Source: an uncultured beta proteobacterium
GTDB taxonomy: Bacteria; Pseudomonadota; Gammaproteobacteria; Burkholderiales; Burkholderiaceae_C
DNA length: 33,453 nucleotides
Direction of reading: 5' to 3'
Assembly: GCA_903945325.1 (NCBI GenBank)
Contig: CAJAVE010000264.1
Location: 1 to 33,453, forward strand
Numbering within the stretch: position 1 is the first letter of the stretch; each line of letters starts with the position of its first letter. The position numbers were made by a program, and so were the translations under genes. Under the pieces are notes generated by a model, which was not told the origin of the DNA, ran no database searches, and saw nothing but the letters and a program-made list of their open reading frames with translations. Positions 14,797-24,466 of the stretch are shown here, piece by piece.

Positions 14797-16656
14797 CTAA
14801 TCTTCCAGCAGCGACAGGTCGCGCACTGCGCCCTTGTCAGCGGACATCACCAGCTTGGCGTAGGCCTTCAGTGCAGCGGACACCTTGCGGGGGCGTGGCA
14901 AGGCAGGTTTCCAGCCCAGCTTGTCTTGCTCTACGCGGCGCTTGGCCAGTTCTTCATCCGATACCAGCACGTTGATGCTGCGGTTGGGGATGTCGATGCG
15001 AATACGGTCACCATTGCGCACCAGGCCAATCGCACCACCGGCCGCTGCTTCGGGCGACGCGTGGCCAATGGACAGGCCCGAGGTGCCGCCGGAGAAGCGG
15101 CCATCGGTCAGCAGCGCGCAAGCTTTGCCCAATCCCTTGGATTTGATATAGCTGGTGGGGTACAACATTTCCTGCATGCCAGGGCCGCCCTTGGGGCCTT
15201 CGTAACGCACGATCACTACGTCACCGGCCTTCACCTTGTCGGCCAGGATGTTGGCCACCGCTTCGTCTTGCGACTCCACCACATGGGCAGGGCCTTCAAA
15301 CACCATCAGATCGTCATCGACCCCAGCGGTTTTGACAACGCAGCCGTTCAAAGCGATGTTGCCGACCAGCACGGCCAAGCCGCCTTGTTGACTGAAGGCA
15401 TGCTGGCCAGAGCGGATGCAACCCTCGGCGCGGTCGGCGTCCAGACTGGGCCAGCGGGCGGCCTGGCTGAATGCCACTTGTGTAGGAACGCCGCCGGGGC
15501 CGGCCATGTAGAAGGTCTTGACGGCTTCCGACGGATTGCGGGCGATGTCCCACTGGTCCAGCGCATCCTTCATGGTTTTGCTGTGTACGGTGGGCACGTC
15601 GGTGTGCAACCGGCCTGCGCGGTCGAGCTCACCCAGGATGCCCATGATGCCGCCTGCACGGTGCACGTCTTCAATGTGGTACTTGTTGGTGTTGGGTGCC
15701 ACTTTGCACAATTGCGGCACGATCTTGGACATGCGGTCGATGTCGGCCATGGTGAAGTCGATTTCCGCTTCTTGCGCAATCGCCAGAATGTGCAGGATGG
15801 TGTTGGTGGAACCGCCCATGGCAATGTCCAGTGCAATCGCGTTCTCGAAGGCCTTGAAGCCCATGGAGCGCGGCAGGATGCTGCTGTCGTCCTCTTCGTA
15901 GTAGCGCCTGCACAATTCCACCGCCAGATGCCCGGCGCGCTTGAACAGTTGCTCGCGGTCTGCATGGGTGGCCACTACCGTGCCGTTGCCGGGCAATGAC
16001 AAGCCGAGCGCTTCGGTCAGGCAATTCATGGAATTCGCCGTGAACATGCCGGAGCAGGAACCACAGGTGGGGCAGGCAGAGCGTTCCACCTCAGCCACGT
16101 CCGCGTCACTCACCTTGTCATCTGCGGCCATGACCATGGCGTCGATCAGGTCGAGCTTTTTAAATTCGATCTTTTGGGTCGTGGGGTTGAGCAGCTTGAC
16201 CTTGCCGGCTTCCATCGGGCCACCGGACACAAACACCACAGGAATGTTCAGGCGCATCGCGGCCATCAGCATGCCGGGGGTGATCTTGTCGCAGTTGGAG
16301 ATGCACACCATGGCGTCGGCACAGTGGGCGTTGACCATGTATTCCACCGAGTCGGCAATGATGTCGCGGCTGGGCAGCGAATACAGCATGCCGTCATGGC
16401 CCATGGCGATGCCGTCGTCAACCGCAATGGTATTGAACTCTTTGGCCACACCGCCGGCTGCTTCAATCTCGCGCGCCACTAACTGGCCCAGGTCTTTCAG
16501 GTGCACGTGGCCGGGCACAAACTGGGTAAATGAGTTGACCACCGCAATGATGGGCTTGCTGAAATCATCGTCCTTCATGCCGGTGGCGCGCCACAGTGAA
16601 CGGGCACCCGCCATATTGCGACCGGCGGTGGAGGTTTTGGAGCGGTAGACGGGCAT
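14797..16656 (-). CDS. ilvD: Dihydroxy-acid dehydratase
   Basis: This 619-residue Fe-S enzyme dehydrates 2,3-dihydroxy acids to 2-keto acids in valine, isoleucine, leucine and pantothenate synthesis. Cluster cysteines are Cys122 ([11 protein letters not shown]) and Cys195/Cys198/Cys201 ([11 protein letters not shown]). The metal-binding [12 protein letters not shown] is at 79-90. Length matches E. coli IlvD (616). I start at the ATG at 16656, giving [15 protein letters not shown] with AGAGG upstream; the open frame continues about 200 codons further without homology and overlaps aroD. It is divergent from aroD, with 186 bp between starts, and convergent with the CsoR-like gene (16 bp). Confidence 0.96.
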   Translation of the reverse strand: MPVYRSKTSTAGRNMAGARSLWRATGMKDDDFSKPIIAVVNSFTQFVPGHVHLKDLGQLVAREIEAAGGVAKEFNTIAVDDGIAMGHDGMLYSLPSRDIIADSVEYMVNAHCADAMVCISNCDKITPGMLMAAMRLNIPVVFVSGGPMEAGKVKLLNPTTQKIEFKKLDLIDAMVMAADDKVSDADVAEVERSACPTCGSCSGMFTANSMNCLTEALGLSLPGNGTVVATHADREQLFKRAGHLAVELCRRYYEEDDSSILPRSMGFKAFENAIALDIAMGGSTNTILHILAIAQEAEIDFTMADIDRMSKIVPQLCKVAPNTNKYHIEDVHRAGGIMGILGELDRAGRLHTDVPTVHSKTMKDALDQWDIARNPSEAVKTFYMAGPGGVPTQVAFSQAARWPSLDADRAEGCIRSGQHAFSQQGGLAVLVGNIALNGCVVKTAGVDDDLMVFEGPAHVVESQDEAVANILADKVKAGDVVIVRYEGPKGGPGMQEMLYPTSYIKSKGLGKACALLTDGRFSGGTSGLSIGHASPEAAAGGAIGLVRNGDRIRIDIPNRSINVLVSDEELAKRRVEQDKLGWKPALPRPRKVSAALKAYAKLVMSADKGAVRDLSLLED

Positions 16657-16764
16657 GGGTGAAGCCTCTGGGTAAGTGCAGTGGATGGAGTAGGCTGAAA
16701 TTATCCCCCACCGTCGAAGAAGTTTCTTGTCGAAAAATTTTGTCCATTGCGCCGGGATAGGGGA

Positions 16765-16785
16765 CCTGTCGTATAGAGTGACAGG
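16765..16785. promoter_or_regulatory. Inverted repeat in the ilvD-aroD spacer
   Basis: Arms CCTGTC (16765-16770) and GACAGG (16780-16785) are separated by nine bases that include TATAGA (16772-16777), a possible -10 box for aroD. A TTGCGC lies at 16747-16752, but the 19-bp spacing is long. The dyad could be an operator for the rightward gene. Only six pairs per arm, so confidence is modest. Confidence 0.35.
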
Positions 16786-16842
16786 CGGCGCCGCAAAATC
16801 CAAGCGGAAAATACCATAGCTACCGGTCTGGAGAAAGTTGCG

Positions 16843-17625
16843 ATGCACGTAGGCAAACCCATCACACTCAGGGGAAAGTCCTTGGGAAGTGGACGATTTC
16901 CAGCAATATGCACGCCATTGGTAGGTCACACCCGCGAGCAGATTCTGAGCGAAGTCGAACTGGTAAAAGCTAAGCAGCCCGACCTTTTGGAGTGGCGTGT
17001 CGATTTCTTTGCAGACATAGGCAATTTGGCCAAAGTGCTGGCTTTGGCCGCCGAGATTCGGCTGGCTTCGGGTGAAATTCCGCTGTTGTTTACCCGTCGT
17101 TCTGCTCGGGAGGGGGGCGAATCCATTGCCGTGAGCGAGGAGTACGTGGTCGCCATGCTGTGTGCCGTGTGCGAAGCCGGTTCGGTCGACTTGGTTGATT
17201 TTGAGATGAACAGCGACCCCGCGCACATTGCTCAGCTTCGGGCTGCGGCGCAAGCGCATGGCGTCGCTTTGGTTCTGTCAAACCACAATTTTCAGCTGAC
17301 CCCACCGCAGGAGGTGCTGCGCCAACGTTTTGCGCAAGCGCAACAGTTAGGCGCCGATGTTGCAAAAATTGCCGTCATGCCGCAGCGTCTTGAGGATGTG
17401 CTCAATGTGCTCAGCGCCACATTGGAGTCCAGCCAGAGTCTGAGCATCCCAGTGGTCAGCATGGCCATGGGGCCAGAGGGCGCGATCACCCGATTGTTTG
17501 GTGGGGTTTTTGGATCAGCCATGAGCTTCGCAGTGGGCGCGTCCAGTTCGGCCCCCGGGCAGATCCCCATTGAAGATTTGAGCGCCGTTTTGCGCATACT
17601 GTCCAAGTCTATGGGCAAGCGATAG
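16843..17625 (+). CDS. aroD: Type I 3-dehydroquinate dehydratase
   Basis: The 260-residue protein has the type I fold and all key residues: Glu50 and Arg52 in LLEWRVDFF, Arg86 region in [12 protein letters not shown], His148 in [11 protein letters not shown], and the Schiff-base Lys175 in VAKIAVMP. It converts 3-dehydroquinate to 3-dehydroshikimate, either in aromatic amino-acid synthesis or in quinate degradation. Many Burkholderiales instead use type II AroQ for biosynthesis, so a catabolic or redundant role is possible; no quinate genes are adjacent. Length is close to E. coli AroD (252). GGAGAAAG before the ATG is a plausible ribosome binding site. Confidence 0.93.
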   Translation: MHVGKPITLRGKSLGSGRFPAICTPLVGHTREQILSEVELVKAKQPDLLEWRVDFFADIGNLAKVLALAAEIRLASGEIPLLFTRRSAREGGESIAVSEEYVVAMLCAVCEAGSVDLVDFEMNSDPAHIAQLRAAAQAHGVALVLSNHNFQLTPPQEVLRQRFAQAQQLGADVAKIAVMPQRLEDVLNVLSATLESSQSLSIPVVSMAMGPEGAITRLFGGVFGSAMSFAVGASSSAPGQIPIEDLSAVLRILSKSMGKR

Positions 17626-17718
17626 AAATGCAGGTCTGGTTCTAGTGAAATGACCGCACAACGGACGGATCAATCCCTGGCTGCGCTATATTGCACAGCC
17701 ACGCCAACCTGCACCCCA

Positions 17719-18618
17719 ATGTCAAATTTGCGCCACCGGTCTTTTTTGCGCACAGCTGCCAGTTTTTCGGCGGCACTGCTGATCTGCACTGCGATACCAG
17801 CAGGTGCCTCAGAGCCGCTGGTCGTGCGGCACAATTTTTTCCTCGATCAAAATGCTGGAACCTTGAACTACAAAGGTGAGGTGCTCGCGCTGATCCTGGA
17901 GAAATCCAAGGCCAAATACGGCCCCTATGTCATGAAAAAAGGTGTCCAACAAGATTGGAGCCAAAGCCAGTCTTACAAGCAGCTGGAACAAGGCAACCTC
18001 GACCTGATGTCGTCGATGACCAACTATGCGCGCGAACAGTCGGGGCTGCCCGTACGATATTGCCTGTACAAGGGATTGCTTGGCGTTCGCATTGGTATGG
18101 GCACGTCCGCTGCGGTAGCTGCACTGGAGGGTGTTCAGACCCGCGAGGCGCTGAACCAGGTCAAGCTCGGGCAGGTGTTTGATTGGCCCGACTACGCGAT
18201 TCAGACCGAAGCCGGTTTGCATGTGGTGCGACTGACAAGCGTCGCATCGTCCATTGAGCGATTGAAAATGGGGACTTTCCAGTTGTTGCCGCTGGGCATT
18301 GTGGAGGTCGCCCCGATAGCCAGGCAATACGACCTGAAGACCATTTCAAGCTGGGCCGTTGTTTACCCCACAGCCTACTATTTCTTTGTCAGCAAGAAGC
18401 GACCAGAGCTGGCGGAACGACTGGAGTACGGTTTTGAGCAAGCGATCAAAGACCGAAGCTTTGACCAGCTCTTTGCCAAACGCATTGGGCCATTGGTTGC
18501 CGCAGCGGACCTGGACAACCGCAAACTTTTTTCTATCCGTAACCCCTACCTTCCCAAGGCCACGCCGCTGACTCGCAAGGAACTCTGGCACCCTTTAGTG
18601 AGCCGCATCTTGCAGTGA
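17719..18618 (+). CDS. Lone periplasmic solute-binding-like protein
   Basis: Starting at ATG 17719 the 299-residue protein has a good signal peptide (basic MSNLRHRSFLRT, hydrophobic core, likely cut after GAS). An in-frame ATG at 17650 would add 23 residues ahead of it and is less likely. The mature part looks like a type-2 periplasmic binding fold of the amino-acid-binding (SBP_bac_3) sort, with an LEQGNLDLMSSMTN segment and a YPTAYYFFVSKKRPELAERLEYGFEQA C-terminal region. No permease or ATPase of a matching uptake system is adjacent, so it may be a sensor or orphan binding protein. It lies 10 bp before the next gene. The ligand cannot be told. Confidence 0.7.
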   Translation: MSNLRHRSFLRTAASFSAALLICTAIPAGASEPLVVRHNFFLDQNAGTLNYKGEVLALILEKSKAKYGPYVMKKGVQQDWSQSQSYKQLEQGNLDLMSSMTNYAREQSGLPVRYCLYKGLLGVRIGMGTSAAVAALEGVQTREALNQVKLGQVFDWPDYAIQTEAGLHVVRLTSVASSIERLKMGTFQLLPLGIVEVAPIARQYDLKTISSWAVVYPTAYYFFVSKKRPELAERLEYGFEQAIKDRSFDQLFAKRIGPLVAAADLDNRKLFSIRNPYLPKATPLTRKELWHPLVSRILQ

Positions 18619-18628
18619 TGGTTTACCT

Positions 18629-19548
18629 ATGAGACTCGCCCCATGGGTCAATCTGTCTTTAGGTCGCCTGCATCGATGCAAGGCCCTTTTGGTGGCAATG
18701 GTTCTGATGGACCCGGTATTGGCCCACGCGCAAACAACCGGCCCTGCCGCCGCGCTGCTGGCCAAACGGGCAGCTTTTCAACCGCAGCTCAAGTCGAGCA
18801 GGTTCGGTGAGCCCTTGCATCTGGTTTCGCAAGAGAGAGATGGCCGCCTGGAAGGCGATGTTTACGCAGAGCTGGACCAGCCCTTTGCGCGGGTCGCCGA
18901 GGTACTCGGATCGGCAGAATCTGTTTGCACTGTGCTTTTTTGCACCTCAACGTCCGGTCGTGCAAGGCGACCAGTAGCATCGGCGGGGCGCAGTTGGCAC
19001 TGTCCGCCGGCCCCAAGCAAGCCGTGTCAGCGGCGTCCAATTACAGCATGGTCTACTCCATGCAAGTGAACGCTGGGGACCCGGGGTATCTGGGTGTAAA
19101 GCTGTCTGCTCCGCTGGGGCCGCTGTCTACCAGGGACTACGCCATCATGATCGAAGCGGCACCTCTGGACGGTGGGCACACGTTCCTGCACTTTGGGTAT
19201 GGCTATACCTACGGTAGCCTCGCCAGGTTGGCAATGGGCATTTACCTGGCGAGCGCAGGGCGTACCAAAATTGGATTCACGGTTGTGGGAACCGGCAGTG
19301 ATGGCAAGCCGCAGCATGTGCAGGGTGAGCGTGGCTCGTTGGAGCGCAACGTCATGCGAAATTACCTGGCGCTCAAGGCATACGCCAGTGTTCAAACCGG
19401 AACGCCGCAAGCGCAAATGGAAGCGCGCATGCGCTCCTGGTTTGCACTGACCGAGCGGCACGCGGCCCAATTGCATGAACTGGGCCTGGATGAATACCTG
19501 CATGAAAAACACGCGGACCTGGTGCGCATGGGAGCACAACCGCAATAG
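18629..19548 (+). pseudogene. Conserved exported protein gene split by a one-base frameshift
   Basis: Two frames together make one protein. The first starts at 18629 with a signal peptide (cut likely after AHA, residues 32-34) and stays protein-like to SAESVCTVLF. The second continues with LHLNVRSCKATSS and ends at 19548 with NYLALKAYASV and a Glu-Leu-rich helix. They join at the T6 run 18935-18940. One more T would give a single 306-residue protein. Past the junction the first frame becomes Arg/Pro/Ser-rich nonsense. I do not recognise the function with certainty; a lipid-binding SRPBCC/START-like fold is a guess. It follows the binding-protein gene by 10 bp. Sequencing error in the homopolymer is as likely as real loss. 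Confidence 0.7.
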
Positions 19549-19556
19549 CCTGCTGC

Positions 19557-20378
19557 TCAGGCGGTCTGGTCTGCCAGTCGAAAGTCCTCTGCCACGGACA
19601 GACCCGGAAAATGAAAACGCACTGGCCCGTCCGGCAAAGCGTTCAGGTATTGGACCACCATGGGGTCGATGCTGTTGCGAACGGCGTCCACAGCCCCCTG
19701 GGCCGCCACACGGCCATTGGCCAGAATGATCACATGGTCGGCGATATCCAGGGTCTGCTTGAGCTCATGTGAAACGAACACGCTGGTCAAGCCCATGGAA
19801 TCGTTCAGTTGGCGAATCAGGCGCGCCGCCGTCTTCAGCGAGATCGGGTCCAGCCCTGAAAACGGCTCGTCGTACATGACCAGTTCGGGGTCCAGCGCAA
19901 TGGCCCTGGCCAGTGCAATGCGCCGTGCCATGCCTCCGGAGACTTCGCTGGGCAACAGGTCACGAGCGCCGCGAAGCCCGACGGCATTGAGCTTCATTAG
20001 CACGATGTCCCGAATCAGTCTTTCGCTCAAGTCCGTGTGCTCACGCAGCGGAAAGGCCACGTTTTCAAAGACCGACAGATCCGCAAACAGTGCCCCAAAC
20101 TGGAACAGCATGCCCATGCGCCGCCGTGCGGCGTACAGCTGGGGCTGGTCCATGCGACCCACATCGTGGCCATCGAACAGCATTTCGCCGGATTGCGCAC
20201 GTTGCTCGCCGCCCATCAACCGCAGCGCAGTTGTCTTGCCTGCGCCCATGGGGCCAATCACTATAGTGACTTTGCCGCGCGGGATGCTCAGCGAGACGTT
20301 TTCAAGAACCTGGTGCTCCCCGTAGCTGAAGCTCAGGTTGCGAAATTCAACGAGGGAAGAGGGTGGGGGAGTTGCCAT
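19557..20378 (-). CDS. MlaF-like ABC transporter ATPase, without adjacent permease
   Basis: The 273-residue ATPase has Walker A GPMGAGKTT (42-50), signature SGGMARR (147-153) and Walker B LVMYDEPFSGLDP with Asp170-Glu171. GGMARR plus the DPISLKTAARLIRQLNDSMGLTSVFVSHEL region is typical of MlaF, the ATPase of the phospholipid-transport complex at the inner membrane. An extra C-terminal tail (about 235-273) follows the core. In Mla operons the permease MlaE follows directly; here the gene's 3-prime end meets the convergent frameshifted gene after eight bases, and no mlaE, mlaD or mlaC is present. It is either an orphan or serves a permease encoded elsewhere. Confidence 0.85.
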   Translation of the reverse strand: MATPPPSSLVEFRNLSFSYGEHQVLENVSLSIPRGKVTIVIGPMGAGKTTALRLMGGEQRAQSGEMLFDGHDVGRMDQPQLYAARRRMGMLFQFGALFADLSVFENVAFPLREHTDLSERLIRDIVLMKLNAVGLRGARDLLPSEVSGGMARRIALARAIALDPELVMYDEPFSGLDPISLKTAARLIRQLNDSMGLTSVFVSHELKQTLDIADHVIILANGRVAAQGAVDAVRNSIDPMVVQYLNALPDGPVRFHFPGLSVAEDFRLADQTA

Positions 20379-20441
20379 AGGTACAAAAGCCTGAAATCCG
20401 GGAGCGTCCCAATGATAGGGGATTCACCACTCGGCCGGTTG

Positions 20442-21368
20442 TCAGCGAGCGGCGATGCCCGCCACGATGGCATCCACCAAAAGGTCGCGTAGCGGGTGTG
20501 GAGCGGCCACTTGTGGCAGCAGCAAAGCGACGTTGAAGGGTATAGCCACGCTGAGCGGACGCACCACCAGTTGAGGTCCGGCCATGGCAGAAGCGGTCAG
20601 CGGGTTCACAATAGCCAGACCCAGGCCCCGCTGCACCATGGCGCAGACCGCGACGGCGCTGGCGGTCTCGAACCGTGTGATGCGCTCCACACCGGCATCC
20701 CGAAACACGGAGTCAATCGCGTGGCGGTAAGGGTCGCTTTCTGCCAGGCCAATGAATGGTTCCTGTGCAAAGTCTTGCGGGGAAAGCATCGTCCGTTTGC
20801 AAAGACGGTGTCCGGTGGGCAGCACAGCGACCTCGTTGACTTTCAGCAGTGCGCGCAGTTCCACGCCGGTGGGCGCCTCTGTGGTTTCGCTCAGGCCCAC
20901 ATCAAAGCGCTGTTCACTTAGCGCCTGCTCCAGCCAGGGCGCCTCCAGCGGCACGATGCTCACACTGACTTCTGGGTGGTTCTGCTGCAAGTGCACCAAA
21001 GCCAGCGGCACCAATGCATGCGCCAGCGCAGGCAGGCAGGCCAGGCGCAGGCGCCCCGTGGTCAGGGTGCGGAGCTCTTGCGCGCGGGCCGATATCTGCT
21101 CCAGGCCGACAAACGAGCGCTCAACCTCCTGCATCAATGCCAACGCCCGCGAAGTGGGCCGCAGGCGCCCACGCACGCGGTCAAACAGGGCGAAACCCAG
21201 CAGGTACTCCAGCCGCGCCAGTTCCCGGCTCAAGGTGGGCTGGCTCGATGCGCTTGCCTCTGCTGCACGGCTCAGATTGCCATGAAGCATGATGGCGCGA
21301 AACAGGCCTAACTGGCGGTGGGTCAGTAGTGGCGCAGCATTTTCGCGTGCTCGGAGCCTTGGCGCCAT
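20442..21368 (-). CDS. lysR: LysR, transcriptional activator of lysA
   Basis: From ATG 21368 the protein has 308 residues (E. coli LysR 311) and looks like its ortholog: HTH with GNLSRAAEASASSQPTLSRELARLE, then FDRVRGRLRPTSRAL, and an effector domain with SAVAVCAMVQRGLGLAIVNPLTA. It activates lysA, divergently placed next door as in E. coli, and responds to diaminopimelate/lysine status in that organism. A GGAG lies nine bases before this ATG. An in-frame ATG at 21482 would add 38 residues not seen in LysR proteins, has no Shine-Dalgarno, and coincides with the predicted transcription start. The extra segment is encoded by the long inverted repeat 21353-21446. Confidence 0.9.
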   Translation of the reverse strand: MAPRLRARENAAPLLTHRQLGLFRAIMLHGNLSRAAEASASSQPTLSRELARLEYLLGFALFDRVRGRLRPTSRALALMQEVERSFVGLEQISARAQELRTLTTGRLRLACLPALAHALVPLALVHLQQNHPEVSVSIVPLEAPWLEQALSEQRFDVGLSETTEAPTGVELRALLKVNEVAVLPTGHRLCKRTMLSPQDFAQEPFIGLAESDPYRHAIDSVFRDAGVERITRFETASAVAVCAMVQRGLGLAIVNPLTASAMAGPQLVVRPLSVAIPFNVALLLPQVAAPHPLRDLLVDAIVAGIAAR

Positions 21369-21446
21369 AGCGTTCTGCTCCGTGTCCCCCGCCCGCTGTG
21401 CGGGCTCCTCCTTGACCTGCGCAGAACGCTCTGGCGCCAAGGCTCC
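21353..21446 (-). promoter_or_regulatory. lysR: Long hairpin over the lysR start codon
   Basis: Arms 21353-21378 and 21421-21446 are inverted repeats of 26 bases with one mismatch (core CTTGGCGCC, then AGCGTTCTGC). The 42-base loop contains its own perfect hairpin, GCCCGC-TGT-GCGGGC at 21391-21405. In lysR mRNA the distal arm contains the ATG complementary to 21366-21368, while the GGAG Shine-Dalgarno (21378-21381) sits at the stem edge. The folded form should hide the start codon. Coding use of the same DNA as an N-terminal extension is the alternative. Confidence 0.6.
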
Positions 21447-21488
21447 TGGGGGCGTTGCGTGGGTTTTGGGTTGACGGGGCATGGTTTT

Positions 21489-21539
21489 ACTATATCCATA
21501 TTGAATGGCTTTAGAAAAAAAATGGCATTGATTGAATGG
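21489..21539. promoter_or_regulatory. lysR-lysA divergent control region
   Basis: On the minus strand a TATAGT box (21494 to 21489) would place lysR transcription start near 21482, about 114 bases before the preferred ATG; no good -35 is seen. ATTGAATGG occurs twice on the plus strand, at 21500-21508 and 21531-21539, 31 bp or about three helical turns apart, the first inside a CCAT-N5-ATGG dyad. These are candidate LysR binding sites. The region is AT-rich compared with its neighbours. Confidence 0.45.
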
Positions 21540-21563
21540 AATTGGGCTGACATCATCCTGTTC

Positions 21564-22814
21564 ATGAACCCTTTTACCCCCTCCACCCTCGCTTCCCTGG
21601 CCCAGCAACACGGCACACCGCTGTGGGTGTATGACGCCGCTACCATCACCGCCCGAGTCCAGGCACTGCGCCAGTTTGACGTGGTTCGATTTGCGCAAAA
21701 GGCCAACTCGAATACGCACATCCTGCGCCTGCTAAAGAGTTTGGGTGTGGTGGTGGATGCCGTGTCGCTGGGCGAAGTAGAGCGAGCCCTGGCCGCAGGC
21801 TTTGCGCCTGGTCTGCACAACGGGCACGCCGAAATTGTCTTCACCGCCGACCTGCTGGACCGCACGACGCTGCCGCGCCTGGTGGAACTGGGAATTCCGG
21901 TCAACTGCGGCTCTATCGACATGCTGGACCAGCTGGGCGCCGTCAGCCCATGTCACCCGGTGTGGCTGCGCATCAATCCAGGTTTTGGACACGGCCACAG
22001 CAACAAGACCAACACCGGTGGCGAGCACAGCAAGCATGGAATCTGGCATGCAGATCTGGCAGCCGCCTTGGGCAAGGTTCGTCGCAATGGCTTGTCGCTG
22101 CAAGGCCTGCACATGCACATCGGCTCGGGCGTGGATTATGCGCATCTGCAAGAGGTTTGCGGTGCCATGGTTGCTCTAGTGCGTAGCGTCAAGGCACAGG
22201 GCATGGACCTGGTGGCGGTTTCGGCGGGCGGTGGCCTGTCCATTCCCTATGGTGCGGGCGAGCCACCCATCGACACCGCCCATTATTTTTCGTTGTGGGA
22301 TGCTGCGCGCCAGCAAATCGCAGCAGAGTTGGGCCACCCGGTGGGGTTGGAGCTGGAGCCAGGGCGCTACCTGGTGGCCGAATCCGGTGTGCTGGTCAGC
22401 GAAGTGCGCGCCACCAAGGCCCAGGGCGTCAGGCATTTTGTGATGGTGGACGCTGGCTTCAGCGATCTGGCCCGACCCGCCATGTATGGCAGCTACCACG
22501 GCATGGAGTTCATCCACGCCGATGGCACACCGGTCACAGGCGTGGCGCAACCCACCGTGGTGGCCGGGCCTTTGTGCGAGTCGGGCGATGTGTTCACCCA
22601 GGGTGAAGGCGGCGTGGTGCTTCAGCGCGAGTTGCCCGTCGCACAGGTAGGAGACCTGCTGGTGGTGCACGACACCGGGGCCTACGGCGCATCCATGTCC
22701 TCCAACTACAACAGCCGCCCCCTCATCCCCGAAGTACTGGTTGAAAGCGGGCAAGCGCGGCTGATTCGGCGCAAGCAGACGGTGGCGGAGCTGATCGCAC
22801 TGGAAGCGGTGTAA
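21564..22814 (+). CDS. lysA: Diaminopimelate decarboxylase
   Basis: This PLP enzyme makes L-lysine from meso-diaminopimelate, the last step of lysine synthesis. From ATG 21564 it has 416 residues and resembles E. coli LysA (420): FDVVRFAQKANSN with the PLP lysine Lys46, NPGFGHGHSNKTNTGGEHSKHGIW, HMHIGSGVDYAHL, and GPLCESGDVF with catalytic Cys338. YGASMSSNYNSRPL is near the end. An upstream in-frame ATG at 21522 would add 14 residues; neither start has a clear Shine-Dalgarno, and I chose the one that leaves room for LysR sites. It is the LysR-controlled type, divergent from lysR. Confidence 0.93.
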   Translation: MNPFTPSTLASLAQQHGTPLWVYDAATITARVQALRQFDVVRFAQKANSNTHILRLLKSLGVVVDAVSLGEVERALAAGFAPGLHNGHAEIVFTADLLDRTTLPRLVELGIPVNCGSIDMLDQLGAVSPCHPVWLRINPGFGHGHSNKTNTGGEHSKHGIWHADLAAALGKVRRNGLSLQGLHMHIGSGVDYAHLQEVCGAMVALVRSVKAQGMDLVAVSAGGGLSIPYGAGEPPIDTAHYFSLWDAARQQIAAELGHPVGLELEPGRYLVAESGVLVSEVRATKAQGVRHFVMVDAGFSDLARPAMYGSYHGMEFIHADGTPVTGVAQPTVVAGPLCESGDVFTQGEGGVVLQRELPVAQVGDLLVVHDTGAYGASMSSNYNSRPLIPEVLVESGQARLIRRKQTVAELIALEAV

Positions 22815-22826
22815 AAATCACCTCCT

Positions 22827-23465
22827 ATGCTGCGCTACCTCACCATCCCCGTCACCCCGTTCCAACAAAACTGCTCGCTCGTCTGGTGCGACCAGACTCT
22901 GAAGGCCGCCGTCATCGATCCCGGCGGTGATCTGGACCGCATCCTGGCTGAAGTCCAGCGCCTGGGACTCACTTTGGAGCAGATCTGGTTGACGCATGCC
23001 CATATCGACCACGCCGGTGGCACGGCCGAGCTGGCGCAGCGTCTGCACCTGCCCATCATCGGCCCGCATGTGGCCGACCAGTTCTGGATCGATGGCTTGC
23101 CCCAGCAAAGCAAGATGTTTGGCTTTGCCCACGCCGATGTGTTCAAGCCGACCCGCTGGCTGGTCGATGGCGATACGGTCACCGTGGGACACTGTGACGT
23201 AGCGGTTCGGCACTGCCCCGGGCACACGCCCGGCCATGTGGTGTTCTATTGCGGCGAGGCCAAACGTGCGTTTGTAGGCGACGTGCTGTTTGCCGGCTCC
23301 ATTGGGCGCACCGATTTTCCGCAGGGCGACCACGATACCCTGATTGCCAGTATCACCCAGCGCCTGTGGCCCATGGGCGATGACACGGTGTTCATCCCCG
23401 GGCACGGACCCGAGAGCACGTTTGGCCGCGAGCGGCGCAGCAACCCCTACGTGGCCGACACCTGA
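22827..23465 (+). CDS. MBL-fold metallohydrolase (glyoxalase II-like, YcbL type)
   Basis: The 212-residue protein has the metallo-beta-lactamase metal motif HAHIDH (His57, His59, Asp61, His62). Further ligands lie in CPGHTPGH, GDVLF and the C-terminal FIPGHGPEST. This size without the substrate-binding C-terminal domain of full glyoxalase II fits the YcbL-like hydrolase group, which can hydrolyse thioesters such as S-lactoylglutathione. It begins MLRYLTIPVTPFQQNCSLV, the usual N-terminus. It starts 12 bp after lysA and ends 48 bp before argB, so it may be co-transcribed with either, though no functional link is apparent. Confidence 0.9.
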   Translation: MLRYLTIPVTPFQQNCSLVWCDQTLKAAVIDPGGDLDRILAEVQRLGLTLEQIWLTHAHIDHAGGTAELAQRLHLPIIGPHVADQFWIDGLPQQSKMFGFAHADVFKPTRWLVDGDTVTVGHCDVAVRHCPGHTPGHVVFYCGEAKRAFVGDVLFAGSIGRTDFPQGDHDTLIASITQRLWPMGDDTVFIPGHGPESTFGRERRSNPYVADT

Positions 23466-24404
<939 letters not shown>

Positions 24405-24409
24405 GAGTT

Positions 24410-24466
24410 GCTATTGTTTTTATAGCTGGTTGCGCATATCCCACGGCGTCTGGAGGGTTATTTCAT
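24410..24466 (+). repeat. Dispersed 57-bp repeat, copy B
   Basis: It aligns without gaps to copy A (5001-5057): GCTAT at the left end, ATAGCTGGTT-CGCATAT in the middle, CTGGAGG near the right, and ATTT-AT at the end. It fills the whole spacer between argB and the response regulator gene. TCTGGAGGG (24449-24457) is the Shine-Dalgarno of that gene, and its last two bases are the first two of the ATG at 24465. Confidence 0.75.

Noticed and set aside
14695-15999. 434-codon open frame on the plus strand across the CsoR-like gene end and ilvD
   Set aside because: It is antisense to ilvD, which has all cluster cysteines and normal length; the antisense translation has no recognisable motif.
16657-17259. 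About 200-codon N-terminal extension of ilvD
   Set aside because: Dihydroxy-acid dehydratases start at MPVYRS-like sequence and are about 616 residues; the extension overlaps aroD on the other strand and is not conserved-looking.
18925-18945. Programmed -1 frameshift at the T6 run
   Set aside because: The zero-frame codons do not form a good slippery heptamer and no downstream stem or pseudoknot was noticed. A lost base is simpler, though not proven.
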